From assembly GCF_018613875.1 (NCBI RefSeq), contig NZ_JAGGPJ010000010.1, positions 1-64,000 on the forward strand: a DNA stretch of 64,000 bases. Reading direction: 5' to 3'. This document shows positions 8,197 through 16,835 of this stretch, one piece after another. The notes beneath the pieces were generated by a model that was not told the DNA's origin, made no database searches, and saw only the letters and a list, made by a program, of their open reading frames with translations. Numbering within the stretch: the first letter of the stretch is position 1; the number at the start of each line of letters is the position of its first letter. Both the position numbers and the translations under genes were made by a program. The stretch is from Arthrobacter sp. ISL-28 (GTDB lineage: Bacteria; Actinomycetota; Actinomycetes; Actinomycetales; Micrococcaceae).

Positions 8197-9027
8197 TCAG
8201 GACGGTGATTCCACGGCCCTGCGCCGCTCCCGGAGCAGGGTTTCCAGCAGTTCCGCCACATGCACGGGAGCCTCAACGCGGAACTGCGCCTGGGTGAAAT
8301 CGAGACCCACCTTGATGCCGACGTCGTCAGGACCCAGGCGGCCCAAGGCGTCTTCGTCAGTGGTGTCGTCGCCGGCGAAGACGACCGCGGTGGCGCCTGT
8401 GGCCTGCCTGAGGAAGTCGACGCCCTCGCCTTTGGAGGCGTGGACGACCGACGTTTCCAGGACCCTCTTGCCGTTCTTGAGATAGACACCCTCGCGGTCC
8501 TGCAGTGCCGTACGCGCGGCCGATACAGCGTCTTCTGCAACGTCATCCTCGGCCAGCCGGGTGTGCAGCACAACGCCGGCGGGTTTCTCCTCCAGGAGCG
8601 TGCCGGGAGCGAGCTCCACAATTGATTCCAGGATGCTGCGGACGTCGGCGAGGATCTCCAGCTGTTCGGGGTCGAGCGTGAGCGGCGCCGAGCCCGGGCC
8701 AAGCCAGGCCTCGGCGCCGTGGCTGCCGATAAGCAGCGTCTCGTCAGGCGGCGAGGCCACCGCGCGCAGGCTGGCGAGTGCCCTGCCTGAAATGAGTGCC
8801 GTCGTCGTCCGCGGAAGTGCCGAGAGTTCCGCGAAGGCCGCCGCCGAGCGGGGCAGCGGACGGGCGTCGCCCGCGTGGTCCACGAGCGGTGAGATGGTGC
8901 CGTCGAAATCCATGGCAATCAGCAGGTGTTCGGTGCCCGCGATGCGCTGCACGGCCTCGAGCAGCTCCGGTGGAAGCGTCAGCGGGGCGTTTTCCCGGGG
9001 TCGCGCAGGGTCTGTCTCAGGAGTCAT
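8197..9027 (-). CDS. otsB: Trehalose-6-phosphate phosphatase
   Basis: A HAD-superfamily phosphatase of 276 residues that removes phosphate from trehalose-6-phosphate, the second step of OtsA-OtsB trehalose synthesis. Motif I is MDFDGTISPL, motif II ALISGR, motif III and IV lie around the KGEGVDFL and FAGDDTTDEDA segments. The ATG at 9027 has AAGGTGG upstream and overlaps the end of otsA by 11 bp; a longer frame to 9045 lacks a ribosome-binding site. Translational coupling to otsA is likely. Confidence 0.93.
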   Translation of the reverse strand: MTPETDPARPRENAPLTLPPELLEAVQRIAGTEHLLIAMDFDGTISPLVDHAGDARPLPRSAAAFAELSALPRTTTALISGRALASLRAVASPPDETLLIGSHGAEAWLGPGSAPLTLDPEQLEILADVRSILESIVELAPGTLLEEKPAGVVLHTRLAEDDVAEDAVSAARTALQDREGVYLKNGKRVLETSVVHASKGEGVDFLRQATGATAVVFAGDDTTDEDALGRLGPDDVGIKVGLDFTQAQFRVEAPVHVAELLETLLRERRRAVESPS

Positions 9028-10519
9028 CGCGGACCACCTTCTCATTGAGCGCGTGCAGGAAGTCCGCGGACCAGTGGTCCACGTCGTGGTCCAGGATCTG
9101 CTTGCGCATGGAACGCATGCGGCGGGCGGACTCCTTCGGCGACATCCTGACCGCCCGCATCACAGCATCCTTCAGTCCGTCAATATCGTGCGGGTTCATC
9201 AGGAGCGCCTGTTTGAGCTGGTCCGCAGCGCCTGCGAATTCACTGAGGACCAAGGCGCCGTCGTTTTGCGTCCGGGCCGTGACGTATTCCTTGGCCACGA
9301 GGTTCATGCCGTCGCGCAGGGCCGTGACAAGCATGACGTCTGCGGCTAGGTAGAGGGCCACCATCTCTTCGATGGGGTAGCTGTGGTGCAGGTACCGGAC
9401 GGCCGTGTTCTCGATGGTGTCGTAGGTTCCGTTGATGTGGCCCACGGTTCCTTCGATCTCTTCGCGCAGCAGGCGGTACTGTTCCACGCGCTCGCGGCTC
9501 GGGCTGGCCACCTGAATCAGGGTCGCATCGCCCACGGTGAGTTTGCCCTCGTTGAGGAGCTCTTCATAGGCCTTGAGCCGGTGCCGGATGCCTTTGGTGT
9601 AGTCCAGCCGGTCAACGCCGAGCAGGATGGTCTTGGGGTTGCCGAGGTCGTGGCGGATCTGCCGCGAGCGTTCAATGATTTCGGGCTTCTGGGCCAGTTC
9701 GGTGATGTGCCGGACGTCGATGGAGATGGGGAAGGCCTGTGCGCGGGCGATATGTGTGATGCCGCCGTCCTGACCCTTGACGTGGACCTGCTGCTGCTTG
9801 ACGCTGGCGCCGAGGAAGCGGCGGGCAGAGCGCATGAAGTTGCCGGCGTCGCTGCTGCGCTGGAAGCCCACGAGGTCGGCCCCGAGCAGTCCGTCGATGA
9901 TGGCCTGGCGCCAGGGAAGCTGGGCGAAGATCTCCGGCGGGGGAAAGGGGATGTGGTTGAAGAAGCCGATCCGCAGGTCCGGCCGCGCCTCGCGCAGCAT
10001 GCGCGGCATGAGTTGAAGCTGGTAGTCCTGGACCCACACCGTGGCGCCCTGGTCAGCATGGCGGACGACGGCGTCCGCGAACCTTCTGTTGACCTTGCGG
10101 TAGGAATCCCACCAGGTTCTGTGGAACTCCGGCGGCGCGATGACGTCGTGGTAGAGCGGCCACAGGGTGGAGTTGGAAAAGCCTTCGTAATACAGCTCGA
10201 AGTCGTCGTTGCTCAACTGGACCGGCACCAGGTCCATGCCGCCGTGGCTAAAGGGACTGATTGTTTCGTCAGGAGCGCCGTGCCAGCCAACCCAGGCGCC
10301 GTCGGTCTTGGCCATCATCGGAGCGAGGGCGGTCACCAGGCCGCCAGGGGAACGCCGCCACCCTGAGCCGTCATCGCCCTGTTCCCCCGGGGCGCAGCGG
10401 TCTACGGGCAGGCGATTGGACACCACCATGAAGTCGTAGGTAGTGACGTCGGAGCTGTCCGCTGACCAAGCCCCGTTTTCCGCTTGTTCGTCCGGATTTT
10501 CGCGTTCAGGTCGTTGCAT
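9017..10519 (-). CDS. otsA: Trehalose-6-phosphate synthase
   Basis: A 500-residue GT20 glycosyltransferase that joins glucose from UDP- or GDP-glucose to glucose-6-phosphate. Typical motifs are present: MVVSNRLPVDR, GGLVTALAPMM, VWVQDYQLQLMP, GFFNHIPFPPPEIF, GVDRLDYTKGI and VLSEFAGAADQL. The frame is open to 10624, but the ATG at 10519 has GGGAG just upstream and gives a normal length; about 26 charged residues still precede the enzyme core. First gene of the otsA-otsB operon, divergent from the DsbA-like gene. Confidence 0.94.
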   Translation of the reverse strand: MQRPERENPDEQAENGAWSADSSDVTTYDFMVVSNRLPVDRCAPGEQGDDGSGWRRSPGGLVTALAPMMAKTDGAWVGWHGAPDETISPFSHGGMDLVPVQLSNDDFELYYEGFSNSTLWPLYHDVIAPPEFHRTWWDSYRKVNRRFADAVVRHADQGATVWVQDYQLQLMPRMLREARPDLRIGFFNHIPFPPPEIFAQLPWRQAIIDGLLGADLVGFQRSSDAGNFMRSARRFLGASVKQQQVHVKGQDGGITHIARAQAFPISIDVRHITELAQKPEIIERSRQIRHDLGNPKTILLGVDRLDYTKGIRHRLKAYEELLNEGKLTVGDATLIQVASPSRERVEQYRLLREEIEGTVGHINGTYDTIENTAVRYLHHSYPIEEMVALYLAADVMLVTALRDGMNLVAKEYVTARTQNDGALVLSEFAGAADQLKQALLMNPHDIDGLKDAVMRAVRMSPKESARRMRSMRKQILDHDVDHWSADFLHALNEKVVRDDS

Positions 10520-10698
10520 TGCGCTCCCTGGGGTTGCTTGTGGCTCTAATCCCACCCTATCGGGCGGGGAATCTTCCCTGCTATTCGTCCGTTGGGCAGC
10601 CTGAAGGAATACTTGAAAGCGCAAGCTCTGGGGCTACCCCTAAAATGGGAGAGTTGCCCCTGGGTGATCAGCACCTGTCCGATCGACACGAGGAACTA

Positions 10699-11589
10699 AT
10701 GAGCCCCGCAAACGAAGCCCGCAAGTCCAAAGCTGAACGCACGGCAGAGGCCCGCGAGAAAGCCCGCCAGATCCGTGAAGCGCAGCTGAAGAAGGACAAG
10801 CGGAACAAGTTGCTCATCGGCTGGGGCATCGTCGTTGCGGTGGTTGCCATCCTTGCCGTGGTGGCACTCGTGGTCACCTCGAACATCCGGAACAACGCGC
10901 CGGTCGCGGACCAAGGACCCACGCCGGCCAACGGCAACGTGCACGGCGGCGTCACGCTGCTGAAAGGCACCGAGGTCGCCAAGACCGAGCCTGCGACTGT
11001 CAATGTCGCAGACCTCCCGGAAGCTCCGGCGTCACCCCCCGCGACGATCAAGGCCCCAGACGCGGAAGCAGAAGCCGGTAAGCCGGTGAAGGTGGTGCTC
11101 TACATCGACTTCATCTGTCCCGTCTGCAAGAACTTCGAGACACAGTACGGCGAGACCCTCACGACTCTCCGCAACGAAGGAAAGATCTCCGTGGAATACC
11201 GCGCGCTGGGATTCCTGGACAGCCGCTCCACTACCAACTACTCCTCGCGCGCGGCTGCGGCCTCGGCCTGCGTTGTCAACGAGTCCCCGGAAAAGTACGC
11301 GGACTTCGTGAACGCCCTGTTTGAGAAGCAGCCCGCCGAGGGCGGCGCGGGGCTGTCCGACAATGATCTCAAGAAGATGGCCACCGAAGTGGGCGCCAAG
11401 AGCATTGACACGTGCGTCGAAGAAAAGACCTACCGCCCGTGGGTGAAGTACACCACCCAGGAAGCGGCTGCCATTGGTGTCGCCGGCACGCCGACCGTCC
11501 TTGTTGACGGCAAGCAGTGGGGCAAGGGAGACAGCGCCCAGACCGAATTCCCGGCCTTCGTCGAGGCAGCGATCAAGGCCAAGGCATAG
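10699..11589 (+). CDS. Membrane-anchored DsbA-like thioredoxin-fold protein
   Basis: A 296-residue protein with a lysine/arginine-rich cytoplasmic N-terminus, one membrane helix at about 36-60 (LLIGWGIVVAVVAILAVVAL) and an extracytoplasmic thioredoxin domain. The domain has a CPVC active site in FICPVCKNFE and the cis-proline loop GVAGTPTVLV. It resembles actinobacterial DsbA/BdbD-like oxidoreductases that form disulfides in exported proteins. The ATG at 10699 follows GAGGA; an upstream in-frame start at 10519 is ignored. A terminator follows directly. Confidence 0.9.
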   Translation: MSPANEARKSKAERTAEAREKARQIREAQLKKDKRNKLLIGWGIVVAVVAILAVVALVVTSNIRNNAPVADQGPTPANGNVHGGVTLLKGTEVAKTEPATVNVADLPEAPASPPATIKAPDAEAEAGKPVKVVLYIDFICPVCKNFETQYGETLTTLRNEGKISVEYRALGFLDSRSTTNYSSRAAAASACVVNESPEKYADFVNALFEKQPAEGGAGLSDNDLKKMATEVGAKSIDTCVEEKTYRPWVKYTTQEAAAIGVAGTPTVLVDGKQWGKGDSAQTEFPAFVEAAIKAKA

Positions 11590-11615
11590 CCTCGGCAGTT
11601 GGATTTGAACAGTGG

Positions 11616-11662
11616 TGGCCCGCTTCCCGGATTCTTCCGGAAAGCGGGCCATTCCCGTTTTT
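11616..11662 (+). terminator. Rho-independent terminator
   Basis: Arms 11616-11631 and 11636-11651 (TGGCCCGCTT pairs with AAGCGGGCCA, one mismatch, then CCGGA with TCCGG) are followed by GTTTTT at 11657-11662. It ends the DsbA-like gene and insulates the tRNA. Confidence 0.88.
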
Positions 11663-11725
11663 ACCTGCGGGCAGTCCTTGGGCTAACCTTGACTAGCATC
11701 GTTACGGCGCACGCCTGACGGGCGC

Positions 11726-11802
11726 GCCTCCTTAGCTCAGTTGGCCAGAGCACCGCTCTTGTAAAGCGGGGGTCGTCGGTTCGAATCCGACAGGGGGCTC
11801 CA
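11726..11802 (+). tRNA. tRNA-Thr (anticodon UGU)
   Basis: A complete cloverleaf can be drawn. The acceptor stem GCCTCCT pairs with AGGGGGC with one G-T pair; the anticodon stem CCGCT/AGCGG at 11753-11757 and 11765-11769 encloses loop CTTGTAA with anticodon TGT at 11760-11762; the T arm has GGTTCGAATCC. The CCA end is encoded at 11800-11802. It reads codon ACA and, by wobble, ACG. Confidence 0.95.
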
Positions 11803-11991
11803 CGACAGCGCTAATTCGCTGATACCCACCCTTCCGGAGGCCGTGAGGGGAAGCCAGCAGAGCCGAGCATTGACAGGACCATGCTGGCAGCAGTGAGGCT
11901 ATCCGAGCACAGCCTCGCTGTGGTGGCACTGCTCCTCCATTAGTGGCCCCGACGCACGATATCGGCAAAGCCGAGGGGAGGGCAGGGCGCC

Positions 11992-12342
11992 TCATTTCTC
12001 CGCATCGATTTCGTCCAACAGATCCTTGGCCGCCTTGCGGATGTCGTCGTGGTCATACTGCGCTGCCCGGCTCTCCAGCGAAATGATGGCGCAGCGGTGG
12101 ACTTTCTTGAAATCGCCGAAGGGAAAACTGACGCTTCCCTTGGTGCCCTCCGACTGTTCGCGGTCAATGCCAAGATGCCACTTCGAGAACTCCTCGAACC
12201 CGTGCTTGTCGATGAACGAGTTTTCGTCGTCCGTGGACGGCGCATGTTCGCTCCAGTCGTCGCGGATGTCCCGTTCGACCTTCCCCTTTTTTACGAGATC
12301 GCGGGCAAGTTCCAATGCTTTGCGGTTCAGTTTCGTGGCCAT
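11992..12342 (-). CDS. Conserved hypothetical protein (about 116 aa)
   Basis: A small, charged, soluble protein starting ATKLNRKALELARDLVKKGK, with the memorable core DDWSEHAPS and later KWHLGID, SFPFGDFKKVHRC and AAQYDHDDI. I recall near-identical small proteins of unknown function in many actinobacteria, but cannot name a function. The ATG at 12342 is preferred; an extension to 12423 would add a proline-rich stretch unlike the rest. It lies alone and convergent to the tRNA. No membrane segment or metal-binding cluster is visible. Confidence 0.75.
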   Translation of the reverse strand: MATKLNRKALELARDLVKKGKVERDIRDDWSEHAPSTDDENSFIDKHGFEEFSKWHLGIDREQSEGTKGSVSFPFGDFKKVHRCAIISLESRAAQYDHDDIRKAAKDLLDEIDAEK

Positions 12343-12605
12343 TTGGTGCCTCCGCACTGCTGAGGGAGTTGGACGGGATTGAATTGCAGCTGGCGGTGGC
12401 CGAGTTGGCGGATCCGCCTCCACGCTCCTGCCACACGTCTAGGCTAGAACCGCCGACGGGGGCCCGCCAGTATGCTTGCCAGTTGAAGCGGAAACCTGTT
12501 CGTTCCCGGCCCGGACTTCGCGCCTTCTCTGCCCCCTCGCGGGGGTTAACCAGGCGGAGACGGCGCTGAAACGTCCCGACAACACGCGCAGCCTACCGTG
12601 GCACC

Positions 12606-12812
12606 ATGACTACAGACCTGCTGACGAGGATCTGGAACGGCGCCATTGACGCCTTGTCCGCCCATCATCTTCCCGATACCGCTGAGCAAGCCGCTGATGC
12701 CCTCCAGCAGGTCACGCGCTGGACCTGGCTGCCCGCCCTAAGCGGAGTCGCCGTGGCCGGAGAACATGCCCGCCGCGCCCACGAAACCGTGGCCGGCGGG
12801 GACCCCGAATAG
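12606..12812 (+). CDS. Small hypothetical protein (68 aa)
   Basis: A possible small gene with a helical, alanine-rich product containing WNGAIDALSAHHLPDTAEQAADAL and a weakly hydrophobic LPALSGVAVAG segment. I do not recognise a family. No Shine-Dalgarno site precedes the ATG, but TACCGT at 12594-12599 lies 6 bp before it and could be a -10 box of a leaderless message. It could also be a chance frame in GC-rich DNA. Confidence 0.4.
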   Translation: MTTDLLTRIWNGAIDALSAHHLPDTAEQAADALQQVTRWTWLPALSGVAVAGEHARRAHETVAGGDPE

Positions 12813-12946
12813 CCCTTGGATTAGCCTCGGCGCGCGGCTGACTGTCGCGTTGCGCACACTAGTCTTCCAATCGTTGCTTTATCACCTAAACTGCTTCACT
12901 GAGGTGCCTGAAATGGCGCTGTGCAGCAACGAAAGTGAACAACGCT

Positions 12947-13249
12947 ATGGCTACCGATTACGACGCTCCACGCAAGACAGAAGAAGAGTCTCCCTCCGAA
13001 TCGCTGGAGGCCCTTCAGGCGTCCCGCGGCGGTGGCGCCCAGACCGCTGTTATCGACGTCGACGAGAACGACACCGCTGAAGGCATCGACCTTCCGGGCG
13101 CAGATCTTTCCGGCGAAGAACTGACGGTCATTGTTGTTCCCGAGCAGTCCGACGAGTTCACCTGCTCATCCTGCTTCCTGGTCCGCCACCGGTCCCAGGT
13201 CGCAAAGGAAAAGAACGGCCTGAAGTACTGCCGCGACTGCGAAGGCTGA
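12947..13249 (+). CDS. DUF4193 family zinc-ribbon-like protein
   Basis: A 100-residue protein matching the actinobacterial DUF4193 family, which begins ATDYDAPRK and ends in a four-cysteine cluster: CSSC near 74-77 and CRDC near the C-terminus, separated by FLVRHRSQVAKEKNGLKY. The cysteine spacing suggests zinc binding. An acidic middle section (IDVDENDTAEGIDLPGADL) precedes it. In this phylum the family is widespread and often close to RNA polymerase or stress genes, but its role is not known to me. A strong terminator follows. Confidence 0.88.
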   Translation: MATDYDAPRKTEEESPSESLEALQASRGGGAQTAVIDVDENDTAEGIDLPGADLSGEELTVIVVPEQSDEFTCSSCFLVRHRSQVAKEKNGLKYCRDCEG

Positions 13250-13288
13250 TCCTTCCCAGGCGCGGGCCATCCATAGCAGCAAGGGAAC

Positions 13289-13337
13289 GCGAGACGCCGG
13301 CACGCCCCACAGGGGAAAGCCGGCGCCTCGCTTTTTT
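13289..13337 (+). terminator. Rho-independent terminator
   Basis: GCGAG at 13289-13293 and GCCGGC at 13296-13301 pair with GCCGGC and CTCGC ending at 13331, followed by six T at 13332-13337. It terminates the DUF4193 gene. Confidence 0.9.
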
Positions 13338-13564
13338 GCCCCGCCGCAGGTGCGGAGGATACCGGCCGTTATGAGCGGTAACGGGCATATGGAGAAAGGG
13401 CAACGAATGCCTCTCAAAGCCCTCAAAAACTATCCCGGAATTACAGTCCCGTAATCGGTTTCCGGTGAGATTAACGGTTGTGACCCGAACCGGAAACATC
13501 CCTCGTTTCGTGGCAACGGCGATCCTACGCTTGAGCTATCCAATCACTCGAGGGGGTGGCCACA
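13338..13564. other. Intergenic region with inverted repeat before AMIN-like gene
   Basis: Besides the terminator, this gap holds an inverted repeat GTTTCCGGT (13458-13466) and ACCGGAAAC (13489-13497) with a 22-base loop, about 70 bp before the secreted-protein gene. It may be a regulator site or RNA hairpin. No gene is evident. Confidence 0.5.
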
Positions 13565-14113
13565 ATGAAAAAAATCTATGCCTGGCTGACAGCTATCCTT
13601 ATGGCTGTCGGACTAGGCCTAATGGCTCCGGGGTCCGCCTCCGCAGCCTCCTATTGCGGACTCGTCTGGGGCTCGTTGGCAAAGTCCAACCAGGCCATGG
13701 GCGCCGCAGCAGTCACCAATGTGCGGTCTGGGCAGCACTACTGCTTTGACCGGCTGGTGATCGATTTTAAGGGGAAAACGAAGGGCTACAACGTCCGCTA
13801 CGTGTCCCAGGTAGTACAGGATGGTTCCGGCCTTCCCATCAAGCTGAGGGGCGGCGCGTTCCTTCAGGTCACAGCCCATTCACCGGCCTATGACAACGCC
13901 ACGGGCAAGGCCACCTTCATTCCGGCCAACCCGTCAGAGGTGACCAAGGTGTCCGGGTACCAGACGTTCAGGCAGGTGGCCTGGGCAGGCAGCTTCGAAG
14001 GCTACACCACGCTGGGGCTCGGAGTCCGTGCCCGATTGCCGTTCAAAGTGTTCACCCTTGACGGTCCGGGCTCGGGATCCAGGCTCGTCATCGATGTCGC
14101 CCACCACTGGTGA
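13565..14113 (+). CDS. Secreted AMIN-like domain protein
   Basis: A 182-residue exported protein. A Sec signal peptide (KKIYAWL, hydrophobic LMAVGLGLM, then APGSASAA) is followed by a domain with the AMIN-like pattern of actinobacterial secreted or lipoproteins: VRSGQHYCFDRLVIDFKG, a central VTGYQTFR-like VSGYQTFRQV, GLGVRARLPFKVF and a final SRLVIDVAHHW. Mature residues include two cysteines (YCGL and YCFD) that could form a disulfide. AMIN-type domains are thought to bind cell-wall components. Start at the ATG preceded by GAGGGGG rather than the GTG three codons earlier. Confidence 0.82.
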   Translation: MKKIYAWLTAILMAVGLGLMAPGSASAASYCGLVWGSLAKSNQAMGAAAVTNVRSGQHYCFDRLVIDFKGKTKGYNVRYVSQVVQDGSGLPIKLRGGAFLQVTAHSPAYDNATGKATFIPANPSEVTKVSGYQTFRQVAWAGSFEGYTTLGLGVRARLPFKVFTLDGPGSGSRLVIDVAHHW

Positions 14114-14181
14114 CAGGCCAGGCTCTGCAGCCCCGTGAGCCCCGAACACGCGAGCATCTGACCGGGATTACCGAATAAAGC

Positions 14182-14227
14182 AAGCGATGCCCCGTCACCC
14201 GGACAGCCGGGGGACGGGGCATCGCTT
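14182..14227. terminator. Bidirectional terminator
   Basis: AAGCGATGCCCCGTC at 14182-14196 pairs perfectly with its complement at 14213-14227, with an inner CCCGG/CCGGG pair. It separates the convergent AMIN-like and permease genes. Confidence 0.88.
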
Positions 14228-14256
14228 TGGTGTGGTGCGGAGCGGCCGTGGAGGTT

Positions 14257-15798
14257 CTAGTCCGGGACCACCAGCGCCGGGGTGTCCTGGCGGATGGTCT
14301 CCCCGCGGAAGAACCCCGGCCGCAGCCGGGCCTGACCGAGCATGAACACCAGTCCCAGGGCAAGGATGCCTACGCCCAGCACGAAGACGAGGCCTACACC
14401 GAACACTTCCGAGCCGCTGCCGAACTCCGGGGCCCAACTGTCCGCCGCGGTCTGCAGGAACACGACGGTCAGCCCAATCCCGCCCAGCAGCGGGCAGAGC
14501 AGCCGCAGCAGGAAGTTGCGGGCGCTGCTGAAGACGCTGTTGCGGAAGTACCAGGCGCAGGCGAAGGCCGTGAGTCCGTAGTAGAAGCAGATCATCAGGC
14601 CCAGCGCCAGGATGGTGTCGTTGAGGACGTTTTCGCTGACCACATGCATCACCGCGTAGAACCCTGCCGACAGGATACCGGCCGCGACGGTAGCGAATGC
14701 CGGCGTCGAAAATTTCCTGCTGAGGTGACTGAACCGCGGGGGCAGCGCGCCGTAGTGCGCCATGGCGAGCAGGCTGCGCGACGGTGAGGTGAACGTGGAT
14801 TGGAGCGAGGCCGCCGAGCTGGAGAGCACCGCCAGCGACATCAGGATGGCGAACGGACCCATGACGGGCGAGGCGAGAGCGGTGAAGACATTGGCGTGGT
14901 TGTCCTCGTTGTTCAGGCCGATCCCGGTGTCGCCGACGCCGGCGAACATCATGGTTGCGATGGTCACCAGCAGGTAGATGCCCAGGACGACGACGGCGGT
15001 CAGCGTGCCGGCCAACCCGGCGGTCTTCTTACCGTTCGACGTTTCCTCGTTGACGGTCAGGCAAACATCCCAGCCCCAGTAGACGAAGATGGACAGCGAA
15101 ATGCCGGCGGCGACCTGGCCGAAGGTCTCGATCCTGGTGACGTCGAACCACTCCCAGCTGAACGGGATGGCGGTCCCGGAGGAGGACCAGTTGGCGAAGG
15201 CCATGGCCACGAACAGGCCCAGCACCAGGAGCTGGAAGCCCACCAGCCCGTACTGCACCAGTTTGGTGGTGTGCAGGCCGCGGTAGCTGACCCACACGGC
15301 CAGCGCCACGAACACGAAGCACGTGAGAACATTCAGCGGCTTGTTGGCTGCGAGGTCGGCCAGTTCCGGCGAGCCCGTCAGCTGCGCCAGGAACAGGTAG
15401 AAGAAGTCCACCGCCACACCGGCCAGGTTGGACAGCACAATGATGTTGGCTGCCAGCAGGCCCCAGCCGCCCATCCAGCCCACCCAGGGGCCGAAGGCCT
15501 TGGTCACCCAGGTGAAGGTGGTGCCGCTGTCCGGGGAGTCAGCGTTCAGCTCGCGGTAGGCGAGGGATACCAGGATCATCGGGATGAAACCGATGAGGAA
15601 GATGACCGGAAGTTGCAGTCCGGCCTCATTGACCGTGGGGCCGAGGGCGCTGGTCAGCGTGTAGGCCGGTGCGATGGTAGAGATGCCAAGGACGACGACG
15701 GCGAGCAGGCCCAGTTGCCCGCCCTTCAGTCCCTTTCCGGTAATGCCATGCGAAGTGCTGGCGCCGGCAGGTGCAACGGCGCGGGTGGTTTGGCTCAT
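14257..15798 (-). CDS. APC family amino acid/polyamine permease
   Basis: A 513-residue membrane carrier of the amino acid-polyamine-organocation superfamily with about 12-14 helices. The first helix has GLLAVVVLGISTIAPAYTL, and the TM1-TM3 region carries DSGTTFTWVTKAFG and WMGGWGLLAANIIVL. The ATG at 15798 overlaps the agmatine deiminase stop as ATGA, so it is the third gene of the operon and most likely imports agmatine, putrescine or a related amine (inference from context). The C-terminus is cytoplasmic and short. Confidence 0.9.
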   Translation of the reverse strand: MSQTTRAVAPAGASTSHGITGKGLKGGQLGLLAVVVLGISTIAPAYTLTSALGPTVNEAGLQLPVIFLIGFIPMILVSLAYRELNADSPDSGTTFTWVTKAFGPWVGWMGGWGLLAANIIVLSNLAGVAVDFFYLFLAQLTGSPELADLAANKPLNVLTCFVFVALAVWVSYRGLHTTKLVQYGLVGFQLLVLGLFVAMAFANWSSSGTAIPFSWEWFDVTRIETFGQVAAGISLSIFVYWGWDVCLTVNEETSNGKKTAGLAGTLTAVVVLGIYLLVTIATMMFAGVGDTGIGLNNEDNHANVFTALASPVMGPFAILMSLAVLSSSAASLQSTFTSPSRSLLAMAHYGALPPRFSHLSRKFSTPAFATVAAGILSAGFYAVMHVVSENVLNDTILALGLMICFYYGLTAFACAWYFRNSVFSSARNFLLRLLCPLLGGIGLTVVFLQTAADSWAPEFGSGSEVFGVGLVFVLGVGILALGLVFMLGQARLRPGFFRGETIRQDTPALVVPD

Positions 15799-16835
15799 GA
15801 CTGACCCTTTCTGGAGGCAGCGGGCTGCTGCTGGGTGATGCAATGGATGCCCCCGCCGCGGGCGAAGAGTTCGCGGGCGTCGATGCCCACCACCCGGCGC
15901 CCGGGATAAGCGTCGGCGAGGATGCGGAGGGCCTTCTCGTCATTGGGGTCGGAGAAGGTGCAGGCGATGACTCCGCTGTTGACCGCCACATGGTTGATGT
16001 AGCTGTAATCCACGAAGCCCTCGGCGTCGGTAAGGGTTTCGGGGGCGGGAACTTCGATGATGTTCCACTCCCGTCCGGCGGCATCCCGCGTAGTGGCCAG
16101 GAAGCTGATGATCTCGCGGCTGACCTCGAAATCGGGGTGCTCCGGGTTCTGCTGCGAATGGACCAGGAGCGTGCCGGGCGACGGAATGGCGGCCACGATG
16201 TCCACGTGCCCACGCGTGCCGAACTTTTCGGAATCGCGGGTGAGGCCCCGTGGAAGCCAGATCACATGACTGGCGCCGATGGTCCTGGCGAGCTCCGCCT
16301 CAATGTCGGCCTTACTCAGTCCTGGATTGCGGCCCGGATCCAGCTGCACGGTTTCGGTGACCAGCACCGTGCCCTCTCCGTCCACCTGGATGCCGCCGCC
16401 CTCGTTGACCAGTCCGGACACGAGGTGGTGGGCCCCGGTCCAGCCGGCAACTTCGGCTGCGATCAGCTCGTCCTTGTCCCATTGCGCCCAGTCCTGGGCT
16501 CCCCAGCCGTTGAAGACCCAGTCCACTGCTCCCACCCGGCCGTCGTCGTCCAGCACGAAGGTCGGGCCGATGTCCCGCATCCACGCGTCGTTCAATTCCG
16601 CGGTGAGCACCCCGACGGCGGGACGTAGGTAGCGCGCGGCTGTATCGACGTCGTCGGGGGCCACCACCACAGTGACCGGCTCGAATTGGACGGCGGCATT
16701 GGCGACGTCAGCCCAGGCCGAACGTGCGGCATGGGCGTCTTCGGCTGTCTCACCCAGGGTGTAGCCGCCGGTGGGAAACGCCATCCACAGCCGTTCCTGG
16801 GGCGCCGTTTCGGCGGGCATGCGCCACGTGCTCAT
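15795..16835 (-). CDS. aguA: Agmatine deiminase
   Basis: A 346-residue guanidino-group-modifying enzyme of the agmatine deiminase / peptidylarginine deiminase-like family, making N-carbamoylputrescine and ammonia from agmatine. Diagnostic pieces are NDAWMRDIGPTF, the GGGIQVDGEGT substrate loop, FGTRGHVDIVA with the catalytic histidine, and the C-terminal GGGIHCITQQQP with the nucleophilic cysteine. It overlaps both neighbours by 4 bp (ATGA), which implies translational coupling with the amidase and the permease. Confidence 0.93.
   Translation of the reverse strand: MSTWRMPAETAPQERLWMAFPTGGYTLGETAEDAHAARSAWADVANAAVQFEPVTVVVAPDDVDTAARYLRPAVGVLTAELNDAWMRDIGPTFVLDDDGRVGAVDWVFNGWGAQDWAQWDKDELIAAEVAGWTGAHHLVSGLVNEGGGIQVDGEGTVLVTETVQLDPGRNPGLSKADIEAELARTIGASHVIWLPRGLTRDSEKFGTRGHVDIVAAIPSPGTLLVHSQQNPEHPDFEVSREIISFLATTRDAAGREWNIIEVPAPETLTDAEGFVDYSYINHVAVNSGVIACTFSDPNDEKALRILADAYPGRRVVGIDARELFARGGGIHCITQQQPAASRKGQS

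Noticed and set aside
6741..8297. Open frame of 518 codons on the plus strand
   Set aside because: Antisense to the ABC ATPase gene and its promoter region; no family pattern.
11732..11995. Open frame on the minus strand across the tRNA
   Set aside because: The residues VGFEPTTPALQERCS are the usual false translation of a reversed tRNA gene.
14800..15804. Open frame of 334 codons on the plus strand
   Set aside because: Antisense of the APC permease; the His/Gln/Gly-rich residues are typical of reversed membrane-protein genes.
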